NCBI GenBank assembly: GCA_900768045.1
Contig: CAAGBL010000018.1
Coordinates: forward strand, 1 to 11,975
Source: an uncultured Alistipes sp.
GTDB taxonomy: Bacteria; Bacteroidota; Bacteroidia; Bacteroidales; Rikenellaceae
Length of the DNA: 11,975 nucleotides
Reading direction: 5' to 3'
Shown here one piece after another: positions 1 to 5,873 of this stretch. The notes under the pieces were generated by a model, which saw nothing but the letters and a program-made list of their open reading frames with translations, did no database searches and had not been told where the DNA came from. The position numbers and the translations under genes were made by a program. Position 1 is the first letter of the stretch, and every line of letters starts with the position of its first letter.

Positions 1-30
1 GAAGGGGTTAGATTTGGCTTATCGCAAAAG

Positions 31-110
31 TGAGCACCCGAGGATAGTACAAGAAGTACAGCCTCGGGTGCTCAGCTTTTTGGGATAGGTCAAAGATGAC
101 CCCTTATCAC
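31..110. repeat. Structured intergenic repeat, copy A (hairpin plus conserved 29-nt block)
   Basis: A perfect 13-bp stem (31-43 with 62-74) encloses the 18-nt loop ATAGTACAAGAAGTACAG. Seven bases later comes a 29-nt block at 82-110 that begins GGGATAGGTC and ends TTATCAC. Copy B at 4112-4186 has the same order: an almost identical loop, an unrelated but also paired stem, and the block at 26 of 29 identities. The block holds a small stem, GGTCA at 88-92 with TGACC at 97-101. The element lies directly after the efp stop codon. Read on the minus strand, the hairpin is followed by CTTTT, so it could end the efp transcript; on the plus strand it is followed by CTTTTT. The strand of action is therefore open. 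It could be a family of 3'-UTR terminators, a small RNA, or a REP-like mobile repeat. The repeat itself is directly seen; the function is inferred. Confidence 0.75.
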
Positions 111-116
111 AACAAA

Positions 117-689
117 TTACTTGATGCGCTCGTAATACTCACGAGTACGTGTATCCACACGAATCTTATCACCAGTATTGATGAACAAAGGCACCTTGAT
201 TGTTGCGCCAGTGTTTACTGTAGCTGCCTTAAGTGAGTTTGTTGAAGCGGTATCGCCACGTACACCTGGCTCAGTATAAGTAACCTCCATGTCAACGATT
301 GGAGGAAGCTCAGCTGAGAGCACGCTCTCCTTCTCGGTGTGGAACATAACCTCAACAATCTGGCCGTCAGCCATAAGGTCTGCGTTGTTGATAAGGTTCT
401 TGTCGATGTTAATCTCCTCGAATGTCTCAGTGTGCATGAAGTGTGCACCGAGGTCATCCTCGTAAGTGAACTGGTATGGACGACGCTCTACACGTACCTG
501 CTCAATCTTCTGTGATACAGAAGAGAAAGTCTTATCGAGAACGTTACCATTCTCGAGGTTCTTGAGCTTTGAACGCACGAATGCTGGGCCCTTACCTGGC
601 TTGCAGTGCTGGAAGTCAACAACGATAAATGTCTTACCGTCCATCTCCACGCACATACCAATCTTGATGTCAGATGCTGTAATTGTCAT
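117..689 (-). CDS. efp: Translation elongation factor P (EF-P)
   Basis: EF-P binds the ribosome between the P and E sites and relieves stalling at polyproline stretches in the cytoplasm. The 190-aa product has the family's usual length and three-beta-barrel layout: an N-terminal KOW-like domain (about 1-65), then two OB-like domains. The tip loop reads KPGKG at residues 30-34, with Lys33 in the position that is post-translationally modified in several bacteria; no modification enzyme gene is in this window. The family signature in the last domain is seen as SLKAATVNTGATIKVPLF and the C-terminus as RTREYYERIK. The ATG at 687-689 is the natural start, preceded by a Bacteroidota promoter at 746-775 that gives a leader of about 50 nt. 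It lies 113 bp downstream of ubiX on the same strand, so some readthrough from that pair is possible. Family assignment is secure. Confidence 0.97.
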   Translation of the reverse strand: MTITASDIKIGMCVEMDGKTFIVVDFQHCKPGKGPAFVRSKLKNLENGNVLDKTFSSVSQKIEQVRVERRPYQFTYEDDLGAHFMHTETFEEINIDKNLINNADLMADGQIVEVMFHTEKESVLSAELPPIVDMEVTYTEPGVRGDTASTNSLKAATVNTGATIKVPLFINTGDKIRVDTRTREYYERIK

Positions 690-719
690 AGTGTATATTA
701 TTTAAATGATTTCGAATCA

Positions 720-738
720 AAGGTGTTACACACACCTT
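720..738 (-). other. Small hairpin in the efp leader
   Basis: AAGGTGT at 720-726 and ACACCTT at 732-738 form a 7-bp inverted repeat with a 5-nt loop. It lies between the predicted transcription start (near 740) and the efp start codon, so it would form near the very 5' end of the mRNA. It could stabilise the message or affect translation; a role is not shown by the sequence alone. Confidence 0.4.
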
Positions 739-745
739 CAGCCCA

Positions 746-775
746 CAAAGGTACAAAAATATTTTTAATCTCCAA
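746..775 (-). promoter_or_regulatory. Promoter of efp
   Basis: On the minus strand the -33 box TTG (773-775) is followed after 19 bp by TACCTTTG (753 down to 746), a full match to the Bacteroidota TAnnTTTG -7 box. The predicted start of transcription is near 740, about 50 nt before the efp ATG. This gives efp its own promoter although ubiX lies upstream on the same strand. Confidence 0.75.
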
Positions 776-802
776 TAAATTAGCTCACGCCCAGCAAAAA
801 GA

Positions 803-1351
803 CTACTCGCCCCACGACCTATGAGCAACCTCAAGTCCGAGCATCTCCACAGCACGTATACTCACCGTCATTGCCAGCTCGTCGATGCTCTGTGGCACGA
901 AATAGAACGAGGGCGAGGCGGGAAGGACGATGGCTCCAGCCTCGGTTATTGTTGTTAGGTTGCGTAGGTGGATTAGCGAGTATGGGGCTTCACGCACCAC
1001 GGTAACGAGTGGCCTACGCTCCTTAAGCATCACATCGGCAGCACGCTCGATGAGTGTGCGAGATACTCCCGAGGCGATACGCCCCACAGTACCCATTGAG
1101 CAGGGAACAATAATCATAGAGTTCCAACGTGCCGAGCCACTTGCCAACGACGCCCACATATCATCATTAGAATAGACCTTAACCTTAGGACTCTCAGGAA
1201 GCGCAATTTTCTCAGCCTCAATAACATCACAAGCATTATCACTCATGACGAGGGCCACGTTTACGACCTTCGCACTATTAATAAGCAAGTCGAGCACCTG
1301 ACGGGCATATATAGCTCCACTGGCGCCTGTTATGGCAACAACAATATTCAT
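803..1351 (-). CDS. ubiX: Flavin prenyltransferase UbiX
   Basis: UbiX joins a dimethylallyl group from dimethylallyl phosphate to reduced FMN, making the prenylated flavin cofactor of UbiD-type decarboxylases. The 182-aa length is typical. Visible landmarks are the phosphate/flavin-binding GASGA at residues 9-13, VPCSMGT at 82-88 with the active-site Ser85, RExPxS at 120-125, and the C-terminal Tyr150 and Arg166 that match the substrate-phosphate binding residues of characterised UbiX enzymes. The gene starts only 2 bp after the deacetylase stop codon, so the two are almost certainly co-transcribed. No ubiD gene is in the window, so the client decarboxylase must be elsewhere; in anaerobic Bacteroidales it would serve menaquinone or aromatic-acid metabolism rather than ubiquinone (inference). 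Confidence 0.95.
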   Translation of the reverse strand: MNIVVAITGASGAIYARQVLDLLINSAKVVNVALVMSDNACDVIEAEKIALPESPKVKVYSNDDMWASLASGSARWNSMIIVPCSMGTVGRIASGVSRTLIERAADVMLKERRPLVTVVREAPYSLIHLRNLTTITEAGAIVLPASPSFYFVPQSIDELAMTVSIRAVEMLGLEVAHRSWGE

Positions 1352-1353
1352 AG

Positions 1354-1962
1354 TTACAACTCCAATATTTTACACTCCAAGCCCATTTCACGTGCACGGC
1401 GCAGAAGCTGCGGCAGCACATAGCTTGTGTTACGGAACGACTTAGCGCTATCGTGCAACGAGACAATATCGCCACCACGAAGCCCCTTAAGTGTGCCCCT
1501 TAGACACTTCTTAGGGGATACATTTCGGTTATAATCACGTGAAAGCACACTCCACATAACAATTTGGAATCGGTGAGAGAGAGCTCGAAGCTGCGACTGA
1601 GTTATCTGCGCATAGGGAGGACGAAACAACTCACTCGGAACGATGTCGGCAGCAAGGTCTACATCCTCGATATAACGTTCGAGCGACATACCCCAACCCT
1701 TCTGATGCGAATATGTGTGGTTTGCAACCTTATGACCTCTTTGCAAAATCATCTCGTACAGATCAGGATATAGTTCCACATTCTTTCCCAAGACAAAGAA
1801 TGTAGCCTTAGCATCATAGCTATCAAGGGTATTTAATATCCACTCTGTAACACCAGGCGTAGGGCCATCATCAAACGTGAGATACAAGCCGTTTGGGTCG
1901 TCAACCTCCCACACTGCACCCGGAAAGAGCCTACGAAATATATTTTTTGTGCCGATGCGCAT
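1354..1962 (-). CDS. NodB-type polysaccharide deacetylase
   Basis: This is a 202-aa carbohydrate esterase family 4 (NodB homology) protein; such enzymes remove acetyl groups from N-acetylated sugars of peptidoglycan, chitin-like or surface polysaccharides using a divalent metal. The five classical motifs are present: TFDDGPTP at 29-36 with the catalytic and metal-binding aspartates, HTYSH at 82-86 with both metal-binding histidines, RPPY at 114-117, MWSVLSRDY at 136-144, and SLHDS at 168-172 with the catalytic His. The enzyme is therefore expected to be active. There is no signal peptide or membrane segment, so it is either cytoplasmic or exported by an unseen route. It is the first gene of a probable two-gene operon with ubiX. 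The acceptor sugar cannot be read from the sequence. Confidence 0.93.
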   Translation of the reverse strand: MRIGTKNIFRRLFPGAVWEVDDPNGLYLTFDDGPTPGVTEWILNTLDSYDAKATFFVLGKNVELYPDLYEMILQRGHKVANHTYSHQKGWGMSLERYIEDVDLAADIVPSELFRPPYAQITQSQLRALSHRFQIVMWSVLSRDYNRNVSPKKCLRGTLKGLRGGDIVSLHDSAKSFRNTSYVLPQLLRRAREMGLECKILEL

Positions 1963-1981
1963 ACCTTATTATATATAGGTG

Positions 1982-1989
1982 CAAAAATA
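1982..1989 (-). promoter_or_regulatory. Candidate -7 box for the deacetylase-ubiX pair
   Basis: The minus-strand sequence TATTTTTG fits TAnnTTTG and lies 20 bp before the deacetylase ATG. No TTG is found at the usual 19-21 bp spacing, so the match is partial. The sequence is A/T-rich and a chance match is possible. Confidence 0.4.
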
Positions 1990-1997
1990 ACTTTTTT

Positions 1998-2027
1998 TTC
2001 GCAATTTGAAAAATATCGCTAACTTTG
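1998..2027 (+). promoter_or_regulatory. Promoter of the DUF4837-like lipoprotein gene
   Basis: The -7 box TAACTTTG (2020-2027) fits TAnnTTTG. At 20 positions upstream is TTC (1998-2000), one base off the usual TTG. The predicted leader is about 50 nt. It sits back to back with the candidate promoter of the divergent deacetylase operon. Confidence 0.6.
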
Positions 2028-2082
2028 TATTAATAAACGCAGAATTGTCTGCTATTTGCATCATCAACACTAAAGATTTAAC

Positions 2083-3069
2083 ATGAAACAGCTAATTAAA
2101 ATAGTTTCGGTAGTGGCCCTCACGCTCATTATGGCCGCAAGCTGCACCACAAAGCCACAAACGGCATCAAAAACTGCAATAGGCATGCCCTATGAGAGCT
2201 TCGTTATATGCGACAATGAGGTATGGGAAAGCGGCATCGACTCGGCACTATATCGCACTGTGAGTGCTCGTGTGGCAGGACTACCACGCCCAGAGAGCTA
2301 CTTCTATATCCTCGGACATAAGAGCCACGCAGAGGCAAGCAGCATGGAGCGCAAGTATCGAAACCTCATCTCGATAAACATAGATCCTATATATACGGAG
2401 CCCACGCTAAAGGTCGAGGATAATGTATATGCACGCCCTCAGGTGGTAATATCTGTGAATGCCCCCACCATCGAGAGCGCAAAACGCTTTATCGAGGAGC
2501 ATGGCGCAGAGATTGCTGGCCACTTCGAGATTGGCGAACGCAACCGCTCACTTGCGGATAGCCGACGTAGCAGCATGCCTAAGCTCATGGAGCAGTTCAA
2601 GAAGCATACGGGTATAGATATGCACATTCCCGCAGGCTTCGGACGTGCTAATAGCGGCGACAGAAGCCTGCTATGGTTTATGCGTGACTACGAGAAGAAG
2701 GCTCAATACATCTTCGCCTTCTCGCAGAGGTATAATGGCCCAGAGGATTTCGAGGGCGCTGCTCTTGAGCGCATGTTAATAAACAAGCTCGCCGTAGTGC
2801 ATAGCGACAAGCCGGGCTCACGCCTAACAATAAGCCAGAATGCACCTATCTACTGGAGCGAGATTGTTGCTAATGGCCGCCTATGGTATGAGCTACGTGG
2901 CTGCTGGGAGGTGACATTCGACCAGATGGGAGGCCCCTTCGTTAGCTTCTCAACGTTAGACGAGGAGCGTGGCATAATCACCACCATCGTATTTGCACTC
3001 TACGCCCCTGAGGAGCAGCAACGTGGCCTAATGGGCGAGTTGGAGTATCTTATCTACACTGCGAGGTAG
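2083..3069 (+). CDS. DUF4837-family lipoprotein (predicted)
   Basis: This is a 328-aa predicted lipoprotein. The first 20 residues form a Sec/SPII signal (basic MKQLIK start, hydrophobic core, LIMAAS before Cys21), so the mature protein is lipid-anchored and probably faces the periplasm or sits in the outer membrane. After a short Thr/Ser/Lys linker the pattern IGMPYESFVICDNEVWES and the later stretch running from IYWSEIVANGRLWYELRGCWE resemble the Bacteroidota DUF4837 family in order and length; the function of that family is not established to my knowledge. No catalytic motif is visible. The gene has its own promoter, is monocistronic, and ends in a terminator shared with the convergent fic gene. 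The family call is from memory of the sequence pattern and is moderately sure; the lipoprotein call is surer. Confidence 0.75.
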   Translation: MKQLIKIVSVVALTLIMAASCTTKPQTASKTAIGMPYESFVICDNEVWESGIDSALYRTVSARVAGLPRPESYFYILGHKSHAEASSMERKYRNLISINIDPIYTEPTLKVEDNVYARPQVVISVNAPTIESAKRFIEEHGAEIAGHFEIGERNRSLADSRRSSMPKLMEQFKKHTGIDMHIPAGFGRANSGDRSLLWFMRDYEKKAQYIFAFSQRYNGPEDFEGAALERMLINKLAVVHSDKPGSRLTISQNAPIYWSEIVANGRLWYELRGCWEVTFDQMGGPFVSFSTLDEERGIITTIVFALYAPEEQQRGLMGELEYLIYTAR

Positions 3070-3082
3070 AGCTATAAAACAA

Positions 3083-3128
3083 AACATAAAAGGTTGCTTA
3101 CCTGCATGGCTAAGCAACCTTTTATGTT
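3083..3128. terminator. Bidirectional terminator between the lipoprotein gene and fic
   Basis: An 18-bp perfect stem (3083-3100 with 3111-3128) closes a 10-nt loop. A-rich and T-rich ends on each side (AAAAGG, CCTTTT) let it end transcripts from both convergent genes. Its right arm reaches into the fic stop codon at 3127-3129. Confidence 0.9.
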
Positions 3129-4014
3129 AATATCTAATCCTAAAATAGTCTAACAGTGCTTTGTAGTTGTCCTGCGCTGTAAGAGAGGTATCGAGCAGAT
3201 AGCCACGCACTCTACCCCACTCCTGCAAGCCTCGATAATAGAACATCTTGAGCTCGTCAGTGATGATGAATGGAACATGTCCATTTGCCAAGCACTCCTT
3301 GAACATCACAAGACGACCTACACGACCATTGCCATCTTGGAATGGGTGTATAGCCTCAAATCGCTGGTGAAAGTCGATGATATCCTCAAATGTCTTATGC
3401 TTTTTGGCATTGTACTCCTTGAGTAGTGCCCTTATCTCACGATGCACATCTTCGGGCGCAGTGGTCTGGGTGCCACCCACCTCGTTAGGCAAACGCTTAT
3501 AGTCGCCCACCACAAACCACTCCTTGTAACTATCCGATGTACCCTGCTTAAGCATGCCATGTAGTTGCTTAATAAAGTTCTCGGTTAAACGCTCCTCTGC
3601 ACGGTCGATAATTAGGTCGATGCAACGGAAGTGATTGGTAGTCTCAATAATGTCATCAACACGCACACTCCCATCCCCAATGCCTACTGTGTTGGTCTCG
3701 AAGATATAGCGTGTTTGATCGTGCGTAAGGCGACTACCCTCTATATGGTTGGAGTTATACGTAAGATCAATCTGTGTTCTATGATATATGCCACCACTAA
3801 GACGTGCGCTCTTCTCATGGCGCAACACTTCAAGCAGTGGCATTACTTTGCTCGTACGAGGCTTGCGACTGGGCAACTCTGCATCGGCAGGAATACTCCA
3901 TGTTTTTCCCACAAGTGTCGCACCCTCAATATTGCCATTGGCGCAGTGATTGCGCACCGTGCGCTCCGAAATGCCATGCTTTGCAGCAAACTCTGTAACT
4001 GAAATATAACCCAT
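3127..4014 (-). CDS. Fic-domain AMP-transferase with N-terminal helix-turn-helix
   Basis: Fic enzymes usually transfer AMP from ATP to a Ser, Thr or Tyr hydroxyl of a target protein. This 295-aa protein carries the full active-site motif HPFQDGNGRVGR at residues 223-234, with catalytic His223 and phosphate-binding GNGR. Residues 88-93 read SNHIEG, matching the (S/T)xxxE(G/N) inhibitory helix. Because that helix lies before the Fic core in the same chain, this is a class II, self-inhibited Fic protein; Glu92 would block productive ATP binding until released. Residues 1-45 look like a MerR/excisionase-type helix-turn-helix (ISVTEFAAKHGISERTVRNH). The gene's promoter is bracketed by a 16-bp palindrome and a matching half-site, so the protein probably represses itself (inference). 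No antitoxin partner lies next to it, which fits class II. The modified target is unknown. Confidence 0.93.
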   Translation of the reverse strand: MGYISVTEFAAKHGISERTVRNHCANGNIEGATLVGKTWSIPADAELPSRKPRTSKVMPLLEVLRHEKSARLSGGIYHRTQIDLTYNSNHIEGSRLTHDQTRYIFETNTVGIGDGSVRVDDIIETTNHFRCIDLIIDRAEERLTENFIKQLHGMLKQGTSDSYKEWFVVGDYKRLPNEVGGTQTTAPEDVHREIRALLKEYNAKKHKTFEDIIDFHQRFEAIHPFQDGNGRVGRLVMFKECLANGHVPFIITDELKMFYYRGLQEWGRVRGYLLDTSLTAQDNYKALLDYFRIRY

Positions 4015-4024
4015 ACTCTACACC

Positions 4025-4088
4025 TATCGGCAAGTTTTAGACCTTTTTCTGATGCAAATATAGTACTTTTTGCCGATATCGGCAAGTT
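4025..4088 (-). promoter_or_regulatory. fic operator: 16-bp palindrome and 12-bp half-site repeat
   Basis: TTGCCGATATCGGCAA at 4070-4085 is a perfect palindrome. The 12-mer TATCGGCAAGTT occurs twice in the same orientation, at 4025-4036 and 4077-4088. The two copies are 52 bp apart start to start, very close to five helical turns, so proteins bound at both would lie on the same DNA face. The palindrome covers the fic -33 box and the other copy lies just after the transcription start, an arrangement typical of repression. The helix-turn-helix of the Fic protein itself is the obvious candidate ligand. Confidence 0.7.
4055..4085 (-). promoter_or_regulatory. Promoter of fic
   Basis: On the minus strand TTG (4085-4083) precedes TATATTTG (4062-4055) by 20 bp, matching the Bacteroidota promoter. 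Transcription would begin near 4049, giving a leader of about 35 nt that contains the second operator copy. Confidence 0.7.
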
Positions 4089-4111
4089 ATAACGCAGATA
4101 TATTAAAAAAT

Positions 4112-4186
4112 ACCCTTCGGGATAGTAGCTGAGTACAGCCCGTAGGGTCTTACTTTAGGGATAGGTCGAAAATGACCCGTTATCAC
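4112..4186. repeat. Structured intergenic repeat, copy B
   Basis: ACCCTTCGGG at 4112-4121 pairs with CCCGTAGGGT at 4139-4148 (one T-T mismatch) around the 17-nt loop ATAGTAGCTGAGTACAG. The 29-nt block follows at 4158-4186. Loop and block match copy A, but the stem sequence is wholly different and still pairs. One difference in the block's inner stem is A-U in copy A and G.U in copy B on the plus strand, but would be A.C on the minus strand, a weak hint for plus-strand RNA. Against this, on the minus strand the large hairpin is followed by ATTTTTTAAT, as in an intrinsic terminator, and both copies lie after a minus-strand gene (here gdhA). The 309-bp gap 4015-4323 is made of the fic promoter/operator, this repeat and the inverted repeat at 4198-4321. 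Confidence 0.75.
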
Positions 4187-4197
4187 GCTAAAGAAGT

Positions 4198-4321
4198 ATT
4201 CCTTGTCAGAGTGGTGCTAATGTGGCGATGACATGAAAAATGGCGGATGGGATATACTTGACGTATTTCCCATTCGCCATTTTGATTGAAGCGTCGCAGT
4301 AGCGCCGCTATCACAAGGAAT
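4198..4321. repeat. 124-bp imperfect inverted repeat downstream of gdhA
   Basis: The two ends are ATTCCTTGT (4198-4206) and ACAAGGAAT (4313-4321). Inside, 4211-4228 pairs with 4290-4307 at 17 of 18 positions if G.U is allowed, and the core 4237-4252 pairs with 4268-4283 at all 16 with one G.U. All of the wobble positions found are G.U in a plus-strand transcript and would be A.C in a minus-strand one. The core alone (AAAA...TTTT stem of 16 bp) can act as a terminator for gdhA, whose stop codon is 2 bp away. The whole could be a long RNA hairpin, a miniature transposable element with 9-bp terminal repeats, or a terminator grown by duplication. No clear target-site duplication is seen. Confidence 0.75.
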
Positions 4322-4323
4322 TA

Positions 4324-5667
4324 TTAGATGATACCCTGCTCAAGCATAGCCTGTGCAACCTTCATGAAGCCTGCGATGTTAGCACCCTTAACGTAGTTAA
4401 TAGTGCCGTCTGGCTGCTGACCGAACTTAACACATGCCTCGTGGATAGACTCCATGATGAAGTGAAGCTTCTCATCAACCTCCTTACCAGACCATGAAAT
4501 GTGCATACAGTTCTGAGTCATCTCAAGACCTGAAGTTGCTACACCACCAGCGTTAACTGCCTTACCTGGAGCGAAGAGGATACCTGCCTCCTGGAATGCC
4601 TTGATAGCCTCTGGAGTACAACCCATGTTAGAAACCTCAGCTACGCACCATGTACCGTTAGCCAAAAGCTCCTTAGCGTCAGCCTCGTTCAACTCGTTCT
4701 GGAATGCACATGGCAAAGCGATGTCACACTTTACAGACCAAGCCTTCTTACCAGCAGTGAACTTACATGCCTCAGGATACTTAGTAGCCATATCCTCAAC
4801 CTTGTTACGGTTAGAAGCACGCATCTCAAGCATGTAGTCGATCATCTCGTTAGTGATACCACCAGGGATCTCGCAAACGCCGTCTGGACCAGAGATAGCA
4901 ACAACCTTAGCGCCGAGCTCAACAGCCTTCTGTGATGCACCCCAAGCTACGTTACCGAAACCTGAAACTGCAACAGTCTTGCCAGCGATGTTCTTACCAG
5001 CCTTAGCCAACATGTGCTCAGTGAAGTACAAAGCACCGTAACCAGTAGCCTCAGGACGAAGGATAGAACCACCCCAAGTCTCACCCTTACCAGTCAATAC
5101 GCCAGTGTGGTACTTGCGAGCAAGCTTCTGGTACATACCGTTAAGGAAACCGATCTCACGGCCACCAACACCTACGTCACCAGCAGGAACGTCAGTATCT
5201 ACGCCGATGTTGTTCCACAACTCCTGCATGAATGCCTGGCAGAAGCGCATGATCTCACCGTTAGACTTGCCAACTGGGTTGAAATCAGCACCACCCTTAG
5301 CGCCACCCATAGGAAGGGTAGTCAACGCATTCTTGAAAGTCTGCTCGAAACCGAGGAACTTCAACATTGAAGGGTTAACAGCTGGGTGGAAACGCAAACC
5401 GCCCTTGTAAGGACCGATAGCTGAGTTAAACTGTACACGGTAGCCGAGGTTAGTCTGTACCTGACCTGCATCATCAACCCATGTTACACGGAAAGTGAAG
5501 ATACGATCTGGCTCTACCATACGCTCTACGATCTTAGCTGCCTCATACTCAGGGTGCTGGTTGTATACCTCCTCGATAGACTCCAATACCTCCTGAACCG
5601 CCTGCAAGTACTCGCTCTCGCCTGGGTGCTTGGCCTCCAAATTGGCCATGATAACTTTTACATCCAT
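4324..5667 (-). CDS. gdhA: NADP-type glutamate dehydrogenase (hexameric)
   Basis: This cytoplasmic enzyme converts 2-oxoglutarate and ammonium with NAD(P)H to glutamate, a main entry of ammonium into biomass in Bacteroidales. The 447-aa length fits the roughly 450-residue hexameric class. Substrate-site residues are visible: GPYKGG at 85-90 (Lys88), PMGGAKGG at 119-126 with catalytic Lys124, and PAGDVGVG at 161-168 with catalytic Asp164. The nucleotide-binding Rossmann glycine motif is GFGNVAWG at 236-243. NADP preference is inferred from resemblance to biosynthetic enzymes and not from a single residue; dual use is possible. The gene is alone in its transcript, with a 206-bp upstream gap and a double TAA stop. 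Codons are strongly uniform, as expected for a highly expressed gene. A start at Met7 is possible but the first ATG fits the family. Confidence 0.97.
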   Translation of the reverse strand: MDVKVIMANLEAKHPGESEYLQAVQEVLESIEEVYNQHPEYEAAKIVERMVEPDRIFTFRVTWVDDAGQVQTNLGYRVQFNSAIGPYKGGLRFHPAVNPSMLKFLGFEQTFKNALTTLPMGGAKGGADFNPVGKSNGEIMRFCQAFMQELWNNIGVDTDVPAGDVGVGGREIGFLNGMYQKLARKYHTGVLTGKGETWGGSILRPEATGYGALYFTEHMLAKAGKNIAGKTVAVSGFGNVAWGASQKAVELGAKVVAISGPDGVCEIPGGITNEMIDYMLEMRASNRNKVEDMATKYPEACKFTAGKKAWSVKCDIALPCAFQNELNEADAKELLANGTWCVAEVSNMGCTPEAIKAFQEAGILFAPGKAVNAGGVATSGLEMTQNCMHISWSGKEVDEKLHFIMESIHEACVKFGQQPDGTINYVKGANIAGFMKVAQAMLEQGII

Positions 5668-5755
5668 AGTTTTAGTTTAAGTTAAAAGGTTATAATATAA
5701 AGATAACTTGTGTTTGTCTTTTGCCCACTTGAAGCATACTGCTCCAAATACACTA

Positions 5756-5763
5756 CAAAGATA
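5756..5763 (-). promoter_or_regulatory. Candidate -7 box of gdhA
   Basis: Minus-strand TATCTTTG fits TAnnTTTG about 90 bp before the gdhA ATG. No TTG is found 19-21 bp upstream; instead the spacer contains the small inverted repeat ATAATT-N5-AATTAT (5767-5783). A weak -33 box would fit a promoter that needs an activator, but this is inference. No riboswitch fold was recognised in the leader of about 80 nt. Confidence 0.5.
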
Positions 5764-5823
5764 TGAATAATTATTTGAATTATCCCCCTATTTCGACTTT
5801 TTTTTCAAAAACCCGATAAAATA

Positions 5824-5856
5824 GTGTAGTCGGCACCAAAAAACGGGTGCCGACCA
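5824..5856 (-). terminator. Terminator after gcvT
   Basis: GTCGGCACC at 5829-5837 pairs with GGTGCCGAC at 5846-5854 around an 8-nt loop, and flanking GTG/CAC can add three pairs across a 2-nt bulge. It lies about 20 bp after the gcvT stop codon. The T-run on the gcvT side is poor (CACTATTTTA), better on the other strand, so efficiency is uncertain. Confidence 0.7.
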
Positions 5857-5873
5857 CATCTTTTTACGCAAAA

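Noticed and set aside
2..105. Long-range outer stem of copy A (AAGGGGT at 2-8 with ACCCCTT at 99-105) and a possible equivalent in copy B (ATAACG with CGTTAT)
   Set aside because: The pairing is short, uses bases already in the small GGTCA/TGACC stem, and the window edge hides what precedes copy A; kept only as a possibility.
3631..4002. Plus-strand open frame of 123 codons opposite fic, considered as an antitoxin gene
   Set aside because: It overlaps the coding part of fic entirely and has no (S/T)xxxE(G/N) motif; the Fic protein already carries its own inhibitory helix.
4061..4072. Plus-strand -7 box (TACTTTTTG) that could drive an RNA through the structured gap
   Set aside because: It has one T too many for TAnnTTTG and lies inside the fic operator; no -33 box was found.
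31..4186. The two repeat copies as part of a CRISPR array or as ends of one large transposon
   Set aside because: They are 4 kb apart in direct orientation with ordinary housekeeping genes between, and no transposase, integrase or cas gene is present.
4853..5410. Plus-strand open frames of 60-120 codons opposite gdhA
   Set aside because: They lie wholly inside gdhA, have no promoter or family resemblance, and arise from the strong codon bias of the gene on the other strand.
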